Below the pieces are notes generated by a model. That model did not search any database, was not told where the DNA came from, and worked only from the letters and a program-made list of their open reading frames with translations. The translations under genes were made by a program, and so were the position numbers. From positions 167,073 to 231,072 of the forward strand of contig NZ_JASCIS010000008.1 in assembly GCF_029968015.1 (NCBI RefSeq): DNA of 64,000 bases, read 5' to 3'. The stretch comes from Streptomyces luteolus. Lineage in GTDB: Bacteria > Actinomycetota > Actinomycetes > Streptomycetales > Streptomycetaceae. Positions within the stretch are counted from its first letter, which is position 1. Every line of letters begins with the position of its first letter. Below are positions 1 through 8,665 of this stretch, in pieces.

Positions 1-2080
1 GGTTCTCGAAGATCAGCTTGATGGCCTGCAGGCAGAGCCCGTCGGTGTAGTCGTTTGCGTACACGGAGACGTACGCCTCGGTCGCGTGTGTCAGCGCATC
101 GAAGCCGGAGTCGGCGGTGACGGCCGCCGGGAGGTTCATCACAAGGACCGGGTCGACGATCGCGACGTCCGGGGTGAGGGCGTAGTCGGCCAGCGGGTAC
201 TTCTGCGCGGCCTCCGGGTCGGAGATGACCGCGAACGGGGTGACCTCGGAGCCCGTCCCTGACGTGGTCGGCACGGCCACGAGCTGCGCCTTCGCGCCCA
301 GCGAGGGGAACTTGAAGGCCCGCTTGCGGATGTCGGAGAACTTCTCCTTGGTGTCGGCGAACTCCACCTCGGGGTGCTCGTACATCAGCCACATCACCTT
401 GGCCGCGTCCATCGGCGAGCCGCCGCCGAGCCCGATGATCGTGTCCGGCTCGAACTCCCGCATCCGCGCGGCCCCGGCCCGTACGGTCGCGAGCTCCGGG
501 TTGGGCTCGACGTCGTCGATGACCTGGACGGTGACGGGTTCGGGGCGGGCCGCGAGGATGTCGGTGACCTTCCGTACGAAGCCGAGCTCCGACATGGTCC
601 GGTCGGTCACGATCGAGACGCGTCGTACGCCCGCCAACTCGCGCAGGTAGCGCAGGGAGTTGCGCTCGAAGTAGATCTTCGGCGGGACCTTGAACCACTG
701 CGTGTTGGTGTTGCGCCGCCCTATCCGCTTGATGTTGACCAGGTCGACCGCGCTGACGTTGTTCGACACGGAGTTGTGCCCGTACGAGCCGCAGCCGAGG
801 GTGAGCGAGGGCAGGAAGGCGTTGTAGACGTCGCCGATCCCGCCGAACGTGGAGGGCGAGTTGGCGATGATCCGGACCGCCTTGACCCGCTTGCCGAACT
901 CCTCGACCAGCTCCTCGTCCTCGGCGTGGATCGCGGCGCTGTGCCCGAGGCCGTCGAACTCGACCATGCGGGCGGCCAGTTCGATGCCGAGCTCGGTCGA
1001 GCCCGCCTTCAGGACGGCCAGGACCGGGGAGAGCTTCTCGCGGGTCAGCGGCTCGGCGGGGCCGACCTCGGTGCACTCGGCGAGCAGCACGGAGGTGGAC
1101 TCGGGCACGCTGAACCCGGCCTGTCCGGCGATCCACCGCGGGGACCTGCCGACGACATCGGGGTTGAGCCGGGCGCCCGCACAGTTCGCGCCGTCCGCGC
1201 CGACACCGAAGACGAACTGCTCAAGCAGCGCCTTCTCCGCCCCGCACACGAGGTACGCGCCGAGCCTCTCGAACTCCGCGAGGCCCCGGTCGTACACCTC
1301 CTCATCGAGGATGACGGCCTGCTCGGAGGCGCAGATCATGCCGTGGTCGAAGGCCTTGGAGAGCACGATGTCGTGCACGGCCCGCCGCAGCCCGGCGCTC
1401 CTGTGGACATACGCGGGTACGTTGCCGGCGCCGACGCCGAGGGCCGGCTTGCCGCACGAATAGGCGGACCTGACCATGGCGTTGCCGCCGGTGGCGAGGA
1501 TGGTGGAGACGCCGTCGTGGTGCATCAGGAGGTCGGTGGCCGCCATCGACGGCTCCTCGATCCACTGCACGCAGTGCTCGGGCGCACCGGCCTCGATCGC
1601 CGCGTCGCGCACGGTCCGCGCGGCCTCGGCGGAGCAGCCCTGGGCGCTCGGGTGGAAGGCGAAGACGATCGGGTTGCGGGTCTTCAGGGCGATCAAGGCC
1701 TTGAAGATCGTCGTGGAGGTGGGGTTGGTGACCGGGGTCATCGCGCAGACCACGCCGACGGGTTCGGCGATCTCGGTGATGCCGTTCAGCTCGTCGCGGG
1801 AGATCACGCCCGCGGTCCTCAGGCCGCGCATCGAGTCGACGACGTGCTCGCAGGCGAAGAGGTTCTTGACGGCCTTGTCCTCGTAGAGGCCGCGCCCGGT
1901 CTCCTCGACGGCGAGCCGGGCCAGCTCACCGTGGCGGGCGAGCGCCGCGAGGGCGGCCTTCCTGACGATGTGGTCGACCTGCTCCTGGTCGTAGGTCCCG
2001 AACCGGTCGAGCGCCTTCAGCGCCCCTTGCACCAGTCCGTCCACCCGTGCCGCTGTGTCCACCATTTCCTCGGCCTGCAT
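1..2080 (-). CDS. adhE: Bifunctional acetaldehyde-CoA/alcohol dehydrogenase, 3' end cut by window edge
   Basis: This is a two-domain AdhE, which reduces acetyl-CoA to acetaldehyde and then to ethanol with NADH in the cytoplasm. About 693 codons are present, against roughly 870-890 in the family; the C-terminus lies outside the window. Residues 1-440 form the CoA-acylating aldehyde dehydrogenase domain, with the catalytic Cys in GMICASEQ. From about residue 460 the iron-type alcohol dehydrogenase domain follows, with the nucleotide-binding GGGSPMDAAK and the start of the metal-binding region at DALTHATEAYVS. The ATG at 2080 is preceded by GGAGG at 7 nt. AdhE is usually a fermentation enzyme, so in a streptomycete it may serve redox balancing under oxygen limitation. 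That role is inference; the family call is firm. Confidence 0.93.
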   Translation of the reverse strand, partial: MQAEEMVDTAARVDGLVQGALKALDRFGTYDQEQVDHIVRKAALAALARHGELARLAVEETGRGLYEDKAVKNLFACEHVVDSMRGLRTAGVISRDELNGITEIAEPVGVVCAMTPVTNPTSTTIFKALIALKTRNPIVFAFHPSAQGCSAEAARTVRDAAIEAGAPEHCVQWIEEPSMAATDLLMHHDGVSTILATGGNAMVRSAYSCGKPALGVGAGNVPAYVHRSAGLRRAVHDIVLSKAFDHGMICASEQAVILDEEVYDRGLAEFERLGAYLVCGAEKALLEQFVFGVGADGANCAGARLNPDVVGRSPRWIAGQAGFSVPESTSVLLAECTEVGPAEPLTREKLSPVLAVLKAGSTELGIELAARMVEFDGLGHSAAIHAEDEELVEEFGKRVKAVRIIANSPSTFGGIGDVYNAFLPSLTLGCGSYGHNSVSNNVSAVDLVNIKRIGRRNTNTQWFKVPPKIYFERNSLRYLRELAGVRRVSIVTDRTMSELGFVRKVTDILAARPEPVTVQVIDDVEPNPELATVRAGAARMREFEPDTIIGLGGGSPMDAAKVMWLMYEHPEVEFADTKEKFSDIRKRAFKFPSLGAKAQLVAVPTTSGTGSEVTPFAVISDPEAAQKYPLADYALTPDVAIVDPVLVMNLPAAVTADSGFDALTHATEAYVSVYANDYTDGLCLQAIKLIFEN

Positions 2081-2218
2081 GGCAGGGCCTCCTTCGGTGC
2101 GACCTTCTCGTAACACCTCAATTCGACACCCGTACGCATGACTGCAGGCATGGAAAAAGCCCTGACCGAAAGGGACGAAAGCCCTGGAATCCCGTGACTT
2201 GTGACAGCGAACGCAAAA

Positions 2219-2246
2219 GGCTCGGCCCACCGAGGTGGGCCGAGCC
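2219..2246 (-). terminator. Rho-independent terminator of the first protease gene
   Basis: A nearly perfect GC-rich hairpin (arms GGCTCGGCCCACC and its complement, very short loop) is followed on the minus strand by TTTT (2218-2215). It lies about 25 nt after the stop of the protease gene at 2272 and insulates adhE from it. Confidence 0.85.
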
Positions 2247-2271
2247 GTGGAGCGGTGCGGGAGGCGGACCG

Positions 2272-3357
2272 TCAGCCGATCTCGGCCCCGAAGGCCTCAA
2301 GGGCTTCCGGAACGGGCTGGAAGAAGGTCTCGCCACCGCCGGAGCAGTCGCCGCTGCCGCCCGAGGTCAGACCGAGCGCGGTGTCGCCCGCGAAGAGCGC
2401 GCCGCCGCTGTCACCGGGCTCGGCGCAGACGTTGGTCTGGATCAGGCCGTTGACGATGTCGCCGCCGCCGTAGTCGACCGTGGCGTCGAGGCCGGTGACC
2501 TCACCGTCGTGCAGCTGCGTGGTGGAGCCGCTGCGCTGCACCTGCTGGCCGACCGTGGCGTCGCCCGCCTGCGCGATGGCCTGCGTCGAGCCGTTGTACA
2601 GGTTCACCTCGCTGGGGTGCGCGGTGTCACCGGTGTACTTGACGATGCCGTAGTCGTTGTCAGGGAAGCTGGAGCCGGCGTTGGTGCCGATGACCGGGCC
2701 GCCCTGCTCCTCGGACCACTCCTGGATCGACTCGGTGCAGTGGCCGGCCGTCAGGAAGTGCGGCTCACCGCCGACCGTGACGTTGAAGCCGAGCGAGCAG
2801 CGTCCGCTGCCGCCCCAGATGGCGTCGCCACCGGCGATGAACTTCTTGAACTCGCCCTGGCTGCGCTTGAGTTCGACCTGCGCGCCGAGCGCGTCGGTGG
2901 CCTTGGTGAGCTTGGCGAGCTCGGCGCCCTTGACCGTGCGGTCGGCGGTGACGACGACCTTGTTGGTCTTCGGGTCGAGGGCCCAGGAGACGCCCTTGGT
3001 GCTGGCCTTCTCGATCAGGTCGCTGCGGGTGCTCTTGAGCTCGGCGAGCGAGTTCTCGACGACCTTGGCCTTGGCTCCGGCCTGCTCGACGACGTCCGCG
3101 GCCTTCTGGTCGAGGACGTTCACCACGAGCGACTTGGCTTTGGCGTCGTAGTAGGCGCCGGCCGCGTCGGCCCCGAGGTCCTGGCCGAGGACCGAGCCCA
3201 GCTTGCCGGCCGCGGTGGCGGTGAGGGTCTTGAGCTCCGGGGTGGCGGGAGCGTCGCTCGCGTTCGCGGTCTGGAAGGTGACGCCGGCGGCGACCAGTGC
3301 GGCGATGCCCGCGCCTGCCATGGCCGCGCGGCGCTTCGGTATGCGTCGGTGCTTCAA
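2272..3357 (-). CDS. Streptogrisin-type secreted serine protease (S1E), long pro-region
   Basis: This is a secreted chymotrypsin-fold protease of the alpha-lytic/streptogrisin family, 361 aa. A basic N-terminus and hydrophobic stretch ending near residue 33 form the signal peptide. A pro-region of about 140 residues follows, including the alpha-lytic pro-domain. The mature protease starts near AGGDAIWGG. The triad is visible: His in TAGHCTE, Asp in DNDYGIVKY, Ser in GDSGGAL, together with the Cys pairs of the family. No chitin-binding domain follows. The start is TTG at 3357 behind GGAGG at 7 nt. The size and longer pro-region resemble streptogrisin D/C rather than A/B, but the subtype is not certain. 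It lies just downstream of a shorter paralogue on the same strand, each with its own terminator. Confidence 0.92.
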   Translation of the reverse strand: MKHRRIPKRRAAMAGAGIAALVAAGVTFQTANASDAPATPELKTLTATAAGKLGSVLGQDLGADAAGAYYDAKAKSLVVNVLDQKAADVVEQAGAKAKVVENSLAELKSTRSDLIEKASTKGVSWALDPKTNKVVVTADRTVKGAELAKLTKATDALGAQVELKRSQGEFKKFIAGGDAIWGGSGRCSLGFNVTVGGEPHFLTAGHCTESIQEWSEEQGGPVIGTNAGSSFPDNDYGIVKYTGDTAHPSEVNLYNGSTQAIAQAGDATVGQQVQRSGSTTQLHDGEVTGLDATVDYGGGDIVNGLIQTNVCAEPGDSGGALFAGDTALGLTSGGSGDCSGGGETFFQPVPEALEAFGAEIG

Positions 3358-3567
3358 GTCACGTCCTCCTGTGGGGGGTCGGGTCCGGATCGGTGGGGTT
3401 CACCGGGCCCTGAAGGGTGACAGTCACTATTGCCACGTTCACAGGGGGCACACAAGGTCGAGTTCCGGACGCGCACTCGACAACCACGGCGCGGTTCCCG
3501 TGCCTTCACGGAACCTTCGCTTGCAGGTGGCCTGTCCTCCGCAACTCGACGCGGGGCTGGCCGATTC

Positions 3568-3704
3568 CTTTCCCCTCCCCGCCCCTTCCCTAAAGCCTGC
3601 GGCGCTTCGGGGGCCAGCCCCCGGACCCCCTCCCCCAAGCTCTCGGCTTCGCTCGAGCAGGGGGGACCCCCATCTCAAACGCCGGAGGGGCTGGATTTGG
3701 CCGG
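3568..3704 (-). repeat. Dispersed intergenic repeat, family A, copy 1
   Basis: Read on the minus strand it begins with a CAAAT(T/C)CAGCCCCTCCGGCG-like segment, followed by TTTGAG, a palindromic GGGGTCCGGGGGC...GCCCC core and TTTAGGGAAGGGGCGGGGAGGGG. The same blocks recur at 32032-32093 and 56113-56250. This copy carries an extra internal stretch of about 40 bp. It is non-coding. Confidence 0.75.
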
Positions 3705-3718
3705 TGGGGCGGATCTTT

Positions 3719-3749
3719 CAGGGGCGCGGGGAACTGCGCGACCAGCCAC
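3719..3749 (+). repeat. Dispersed intergenic repeat, family B, copy 1
   Basis: The 31-bp element begins CAGGGGCGCGGGGAACTGCG and ends in ACCAGCCAC. It recurs as an inverted pair at 13752-13868 and singly at 51691-51724, always outside genes. Confidence 0.75.
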
Positions 3750-3842
3750 GACGGCGCGGCAGCCGAAGACGGAGCCGGGGGCGGGGCGGAGCCCCGAGCT
3801 GTCCGCAGGACTTTCGGGAAGGGGCGGGGTGGGGAAAGAAGC

Positions 3843-3874
3843 GAGCCCCCGCCCGGGAGTTCGGGCAGGGGCTC
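3843..3874 (-). terminator. Hairpin terminator of the sprB-like gene
   Basis: The inverted repeat GAGCCCC/GGGGCTC is extended by GCCCG/CGGGC. On the minus strand it is followed by a pyrimidine-rich GCTTCTTTCC. It sits about 30 nt after the stop of the gene at 3904. Confidence 0.75.
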
Positions 3875-3903
3875 AAGAGGTGCGGGAGGGGATCCCGTAC
3901 GGA

Positions 3904-4803
3904 TCAGTACACGGCAACCCCGTACGCGCTCAGCGCCTCCTTCACGGGCTGGAAGAACGTCGTACCCCCGGAGGAGCAGTTCCCGCTGCCGCCGGAGGTG
4001 AGCCCGATGGCCCGGCTCCCGGAGTACAGCGGACCGCCCGAGTCACCGGGCTCGGCGCACACATTGGTGCGAATCATGCCGTAGACGACATCTCCGCCAC
4101 CGTAGTTGACCGTCGCGTTGAGGCCGGTGACGGAACCGCTGTGGGTGCCGGTGGTGGATCCGCGACGGGTGACGGACATGCCGACCGTGGCGTCGGCCGC
4201 GCTGGTGATGTCCTGACCGCCGACGGTGCCCGGGTGGGAGAGCCCGGTGTTGGAGTAGCGCACCAGGCCGTAGTCGTTGCCCGGGAAGCTGGATCCGGCC
4301 GTCGGGCCGATGGTGGTGGTGCGGGCGGAGTTGGTGTACCAGGTGCCCGCGCCGTCGGTGCAGTGGCCAGCGGTCACGAAGTAGTACGTGCTGCCGCTGC
4401 GCACGTTGAAGCCGGCCGAGCAGCGCCAGCTGGAGGCGTAGATCGCGTCGCCGCCGGAGAGCAGCTTGCTGAACTTGCCGGGGGTGCGCTCGATCTTGAG
4501 GGCGTCGGCGTTCGCACCGGCTTCGCGCTCGATCTTGTTGATCTCGGCCCGGGAGACGGTGCTGTCGACGGTGAGCACGACGCGCTTGGTCTTCGGGTCC
4601 ACGTTCCAGGCCGTGCCCGCGACATCGGCGGCGAGCACCGCGTCGCTCGCCTCGGTGAGCTGGGCGCTGCTGAAGGTGGGGGCCTCGTCCGCACTGGCGG
4701 CCGGTGCGGCGAACGCCCCGGCGGCGACGAGGGATCCGGCCACGACGGCCAGGGACGCACGTCTCGCGACGCTGCTGCGGGGGGTGGTGCGCTTGATCCT
4801 CAC
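3904..4803 (-). CDS. sprB: Streptogrisin B-like secreted serine protease
   Basis: This 299-aa pre-pro-protease has the length of streptogrisin A/B precursors. It has a signal peptide (basic start, hydrophobic core, AxA-like end near residue 38) and a short alpha-lytic-type pro-domain. The mature domain begins near SGGDAIYAS. His (TAGHCTD), Asp (GNDYGLVRY) and Ser ([10 protein letters not shown]) form the triad, and Cys pairs flank the His and Ser segments. From memory the mature sequence is close to S. griseus protease B, including the end SAYGVAVY. The start is GTG at 4803 behind GGAGG at 8 nt. The frame stays open upstream to 5118, but that part lacks a start with a ribosome site and would displace the signal peptide. 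The symbol reflects similarity, not proven orthology. Confidence 0.93.
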   Translation of the reverse strand: MRIKRTTPRSSVARRASLAVVAGSLVAAGAFAAPAASADEAPTFSSAQLTEASDAVLAADVAGTAWNVDPKTKRVVLTVDSTVSRAEINKIEREAGANADALKIERTPGKFSKLLSGGDAIYASSWRCSAGFNVRSGSTYYFVTAGHCTDGAGTWYTNSARTTTIGPTAGSSFPGNDYGLVRYSNTGLSHPGTVGGQDITSAADATVGMSVTRRGSTTGTHSGSVTGLNATVNYGGGDVVYGMIRTNVCAEPGDSGGPLYSGSRAIGLTSGGSGNCSSGGTTFFQPVKEALSAYGVAVY

Positions 4804-5261
4804 TTCACGTTCCTCCGAGGGAATCGGGGGCCCGCCTGGGAGGAGCGGGCCCGTGAGGCGCAGCCGGGGGCGGGCGGCCCGGGTCCGGTGTCCGGAATCC
4901 GGTTTGGCCGTGCCCCTGACAAGCGCTGGCTCGGAGTATTCGGTCGGCGTGAGAGGCGCACAAGGCCAGCTTTCGGCCGTCTGCGCATGACACACCTCGG
5001 CCCCGGCGGCGGGTGCGTCGCGGTGTTTCGCGGGTGCCGTCGGGGTCGCTCGTCGAGGGTGTGACGTACGGGTGACGCTCGGGGTTCCAACCCGGTACGC
5101 GGCGGAGCTCACCCTCAAATCAACGCGTCCAGAAGGGAGTTGAAAGATGAACCGATTCGCCCGCGTCCGTCCGGGGCCCGGGCCTGGCCGGAAGTCGCCG
5201 CTCCGGATGACCTCCGGTAACCGGCGGGGGTGACGGTGACGGTGGCGGTGGCGGTGGCGGT
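4804..5261. other. 458-nt intergenic region upstream of the sprB-like gene
   Basis: No convincing gene is present. The minus-strand side must carry the promoter of the protease. A TTGTCA/GGATTC pair with 16-nt spacing on the minus strand (about 4922-4895) is the best -35/-10 guess, and it is weak. The far side follows the stop of the DUF5685 gene. Confidence 0.5.
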
Positions 5262-6596
5262 TCAGCCGCAGCCGCAGTCGCAGTTGCAGTCGCAGCCGTC
5301 ACAGCACCCGCCGTCGTCGCCTTCGCCGCTCTCCCCGTCTCCCCCGCAACAACTGCAGCAGTTGGAACAGTTGGAACAGCAGTCACAGGCGCCGCAGCAG
5401 TCGTTGCACAGCCCCTCCTTGCGCTCCCGGCTCCACGGGTCCTCGTGCGTGCCGCAGCACAGCTGGCACGTACAGGCGAGCCCCGCCCACACCAGGCACC
5501 CGGCGATCAGCCCCCGCCGGTCACGGCGCGGCGGCCGCGGTCCGCCGGGCCCACCGGGCGGCGGCCCGAACGGCCCGCCGGGCCCCGGCCCGTACGGTCC
5601 ACCGGGGCCACCGGGGCCGGGCTGCTGCGGAGCGTACGGACCGGCCGGACCACCAGGGCCACCCGGACCCGGCTGCGGGTACGAGACGTACGGACCGACG
5701 GGACCGGAGCCACCGCTGCCCGGCTGCTGGTGCGAGCAGCCCGTGGTGCCGAAGGCGCGGTCGACGGAGCGCGGCAGTTCGTGCACGAGCAGCCGGTGCG
5801 CGAGCCCCGCGTCCGTGAACTCCACGTCGCGCAGGGCGAGTCGGATGCCGCGCAGCGCGTCGTCGGCGAGCCTGCGGGCCTCGGTGAGCGAGGTCCCGGT
5901 GACGGCGAGCGGGTTCCACGCCCCGCGTACGGCGTCCTCCTGCCGGTCCTCGACGGCGTCCAGGAGGTGTGCGAGCCGCCCGAAGAGCCGGCCTGCCTCG
6001 GCGAGCGGTGCCGCGTTGCCCGGCCGTCCGGCGAGGTGCGCGGTGTGCGCGAAGGCCGCGGCGGTCGCGGTCTCGGTCGGTTCGGTCACGACGAGCAGCG
6101 AGGTGCCGGGACCGGCGAGCGCCTCGATGCCGCCCTGCCGCCGCACTGCGTCGACGAGCACGGACGTGTCGAAGCCGACGTCGGCCCCGGTGCGCGCCCC
6201 GGCCCGGTCCCAGGAGCGGGCCACCCGGCGCGCGGCCAGGGCCACCGGCTTGCGCCCCAACATCCCGTCCCCGTCGGCCACGTGGTCGCGCACCTTCGCC
6301 GAGGCGAGGACGAGCGAGACGGCCGCGGCGAGGCGCGCGCCCTCGCCCTGGGCGACCGAGGCGCCGCGCATCCCGCGCAGCGGACAGGGCCCGGCGGTGC
6401 GCCGCCACTCCGTGGCCCGCTCGACCTGACCCTCCGTCAGAACCGAGACGAGCAGCCCGTCGTAGTTGGTGACGACCCGCGCGAACTGGCCGTGATCGCT
6501 GCGCAACGCGAGGCAGAGCCCGCACAGATGCGCCATCCACTGCGTCTTGAGGCCCTCACCGAGTCGGTGACTGCAGGGCCTGACGATGCCGAACAA
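5262..6596 (-). CDS. DUF5685-like protein with collagen-like linker and Cys-rich tail
   Basis: The 444-aa protein has three compositional parts. Residues 1-265 form a helical Ala/Arg-rich domain with early cysteines (C8, C25, C28) and a HLCGLCLAL motif, which I associate with the DUF5685 family. Residues 275-340 are almost pure Gly-Pro-rich low-complexity sequence (repeated GPGGP, PYGP). Residues 345-444 are basic, then carry a short hydrophobic segment, then become extremely Cys-rich, with repeated CC, CSNC and CDC motifs up to the end. The start is TTG at 6596 behind GGGAG. Function is unknown; the Cys tail could bind metal or an iron-sulfur cluster. It lies divergently from the sepF-like gene, about 280 nt away. 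Confidence 0.82.
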   Translation of the reverse strand: MFGIVRPCSHRLGEGLKTQWMAHLCGLCLALRSDHGQFARVVTNYDGLLVSVLTEGQVERATEWRRTAGPCPLRGMRGASVAQGEGARLAAAVSLVLASAKVRDHVADGDGMLGRKPVALAARRVARSWDRAGARTGADVGFDTSVLVDAVRRQGGIEALAGPGTSLLVVTEPTETATAAAFAHTAHLAGRPGNAAPLAEAGRLFGRLAHLLDAVEDRQEDAVRGAWNPLAVTGTSLTEARRLADDALRGIRLALRDVEFTDAGLAHRLLVHELPRSVDRAFGTTGCSHQQPGSGGSGPVGPYVSYPQPGPGGPGGPAGPYAPQQPGPGGPGGPYGPGPGGPFGPPPGGPGGPRPPRRDRRGLIAGCLVWAGLACTCQLCCGTHEDPWSRERKEGLCNDCCGACDCCSNCSNCCSCCGGDGESGEGDDGGCCDGCDCNCDCGCG

Positions 6597-6879
6597 GACG
6601 GCTCCCCCGTGAGTCGCTGATGACGTGCGACCGCATCGTATCGGCCACGCTCAGCACCTCGACACGCCCGTCGTCACCCGGACGCGCCGACAAGTCATAT
6701 TTCACTCACTGTCAGCAGCCCTGCCTGGCAGGACCCTTGGAGAATGGGGGTGCGTTCTGCACCAGTACCGTCACGAAAGGCCCGCGGCGCGACTAACCGC
6801 TTGGTCGGAGCGACGCGCCTTCCGCATCATGGACGACCATAGGGGTGCGGACAGCAGGACCGCTTGAGAGGAGGCGTCC

Positions 6880-7326
6880 ATGGGATCGGTGCGCAAGGCG
6901 AGTGCCTGGCTTGGCCTCGTCGACGACAACGATGACGAGCGTTACTACGACGGTTACGAGGACGACGCGGCCGAGGGCCCCGAGTCCGGCGAGACCTGGG
7001 TGACCGACCCCCGGGTGCGGGTCGCCGGCGAGCAGGCCGAGGAGGCCGGCCGCCGGATCGGCACCATCGCCCCGGACGGCTTCCGGGACGCGCGCGCCAT
7101 CGGCGAGCTCTTCCGGGACGGCGTCCCGGTCATCATCAACCTCACGTCGATGGACCCGGGCGACGCCAAGCGCGTGGTCGACTTCGCGGCCGGGCTCACC
7201 TTCGGCCTGCGCGGCTCCATCGAGCGGGTGGCGACCCGGGTCTTCCTGCTCACCCCGGCCGACACCGCGATCGTCAACGGCGAAGCGGCCGCCCGGCCTT
7301 CGGACGGCTTCTTCAACCAGAGCTAG
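6880..7326 (+). CDS. sflA: SepF-like cell-division-associated protein
   Basis: The 148-aa protein ends in a SepF domain: residues 70-140 contain the conserved [19 protein letters not shown] segment, then [19 protein letters not shown] and a VFLLTP strand. The N-terminal 60 residues are acidic and probably disordered. A full-length SepF has an N-terminal membrane helix; here residues 1-12 could form only a short one. Streptomycetes have SepF in the dcw cluster plus two SepF-like proteins, SflA and SflB. The isolated position next to an acyl-CoA dehydrogenase agrees with my memory of SCO1749 (SflA), linked to hyphal growth and branching. The ATG has GAGGAGG at 5 nt. The family is certain; the paralogue assignment rests on synteny from memory. 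Confidence 0.82.
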   Translation: MGSVRKASAWLGLVDDNDDERYYDGYEDDAAEGPESGETWVTDPRVRVAGEQAEEAGRRIGTIAPDGFRDARAIGELFRDGVPVIINLTSMDPGDAKRVVDFAAGLTFGLRGSIERVATRVFLLTPADTAIVNGEAAARPSDGFFNQS

Positions 7327-7366
7327 CCGGCAGGCCGCTCACCGACTCCCCCCGGACCGTACCGGA

Positions 7367-8563
7367 CTACCGGAACGCGTCGAGCCCGGTGAGCGCCTTG
7401 CCGAGCACCAACTGATGCATCTCGACGGTGCCTTCGTAGGTCAGCACCGATTCGAGATTCGTCGCATGCCGCATCACGGGGTACTCCAGCGAGATCCCGT
7501 TGGCCCCGAGGATCGTCCGTGAGGTGCGGCAGATCTCGATGGCCTCTCGTACGTTGTTGAGCTTGCCGAAGCTGACCTGCTCCGGCCGCAGTCGGCCCGC
7601 GTCGAGACGGCGCCCCAGGTGGTGGGCGAGCAGGATTCCCTTGTGCAGTTCGACGGCCATGTCGGCGAGCTTGGCCTGGGTGAGCTGGAAGCCGCCGATG
7701 GGCCTGCCGAACTGCTCCCGCGTCTTCGCGTACTCCACCGCCGCCTCGAAGGACGAGCGGGCCGCTCCCATCGCGCCCCAGACGATGCCGTAGCGCGCGT
7801 GGCTCAGGCAGCTGAGCGGGCCGCGCAGACCGGTGACCTCGGGCAGGACCGCGTCGGCGGGCAACCGCACCTCGTCCAGGACGAGTTCGCTGGTGACCGA
7901 GGCGCGCAGGGACCACTTGTGCTTGATCTCGGGGGCGGAGAAGCCGGGGCTTCCGGTGGGGACGACGAAGCCCCTGATGCCGTCGTCCGTCTGCGCCCAG
8001 ACGACCGCGACACCGGCCACCGAACCGTTGGTGATCCACATCTTGCGGCCGGTCAGGATCCAGTCCGTGCCGTCCTTCTTGGCGTGCGTCCGCATCGAGG
8101 CGGGGTCGGAGCCGTGGTCGGGCTCGGTGAGGCCGAAGCAGCCGATGACCTCGCCGGCCGCCATCCGCGGCAGCCACTGCTGCTTCTGCTCCTCGGAGCC
8201 GAACTTCCAGATGGCGTACATCGCGAGCGAGCCCTGGACGGAGACCAGGGAGCGGATGCCGGAGTCGGCGGCCTCCAGCTCCAGGCAGGCCAGGCCGTAC
8301 TGGACGGCGCTCGCGCCCGCGCAGCCGTAGCCGGTGAGGGACATGCCGAGGGCGCCGATCCCGCCGAGCTCCCGGGCCAGTTCGCGTACGCCGGGCAGTT
8401 CGCCGCGCTCGTACCAGTCGGCGATGTGCGGCAGTACGCGGTCCTGGGTCCAGGTCCTGACGGTGTCGCGGATGGCGAGGTCCTCGGGGTCGAGGAGATC
8501 GTCGAGGCCGAGCGGGTCGGCGGGGTCGAAGGGCGGCGGGGCGGGGCGGGACGAGGACGACAT
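7367..8563 (-). CDS. gcdH: Glutaryl-CoA dehydrogenase-type acyl-CoA dehydrogenase
   Basis: This 398-aa flavoenzyme of the acyl-CoA dehydrogenase family would oxidise and decarboxylate glutaryl-CoA to crotonyl-CoA in lysine/tryptophan breakdown. Hallmarks are the FAD-contacting CFGLTEPDHGSDP segment, REQFGRPIGGFQLTQ, LGANGIS and the catalytic base Glu in TYEGT near the C-terminus, followed by the GCDH-like LGKALTGLDAF ending. It is about 400 aa, as in the family. The ATG at 8563 has GGAGG at 7 nt; a GTG 18 nt upstream is less likely. It is convergent with the sepF-like gene, with only 40 nt between the stops. The exact acyl substrate is inferred from motif similarity. Confidence 0.85.
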   Translation of the reverse strand: MSSSSRPAPPPFDPADPLGLDDLLDPEDLAIRDTVRTWTQDRVLPHIADWYERGELPGVRELARELGGIGALGMSLTGYGCAGASAVQYGLACLELEAADSGIRSLVSVQGSLAMYAIWKFGSEEQKQQWLPRMAAGEVIGCFGLTEPDHGSDPASMRTHAKKDGTDWILTGRKMWITNGSVAGVAVVWAQTDDGIRGFVVPTGSPGFSAPEIKHKWSLRASVTSELVLDEVRLPADAVLPEVTGLRGPLSCLSHARYGIVWGAMGAARSSFEAAVEYAKTREQFGRPIGGFQLTQAKLADMAVELHKGILLAHHLGRRLDAGRLRPEQVSFGKLNNVREAIEICRTSRTILGANGISLEYPVMRHATNLESVLTYEGTVEMHQLVLGKALTGLDAFR

Positions 8564-8665
8564 GGGCGGGCCTCCGGACACGTAAAACTAGCAGCGTTAG
8601 TTACGGTGGTGCCGACGGTACGGCCCCGGGAAGCCGCACGTCCAGAGTGTGCCCCGCGGGCGGCG

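Larger units (their letters stand above)
3358..3903. other. 546-nt intergenic region between the two protease genes, containing dispersed repeats
   Basis: No gene is supported here. The region holds one copy of repeat family A (3568-3704), one copy of family B (3719-3749) and the terminator of the upstream protease (3843-3874). The right part, nearest the first protease, should carry that gene's promoter, but I see no clear -35/-10 pair. Confidence 0.7.

Noticed and set aside
2081..2218. Rex operator in front of adhE
   Set aside because: Only a TTGTGAC half site is present near 2200; the inverted second half is missing.
6625..6867. An 80-codon frame in the DUF5685/sepF-like gap
   Set aside because: No ribosome site, no family, and composition unlike a streptomycete gene. 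It ends 13 nt before the sepF-like start and probably lies in its promoter region.
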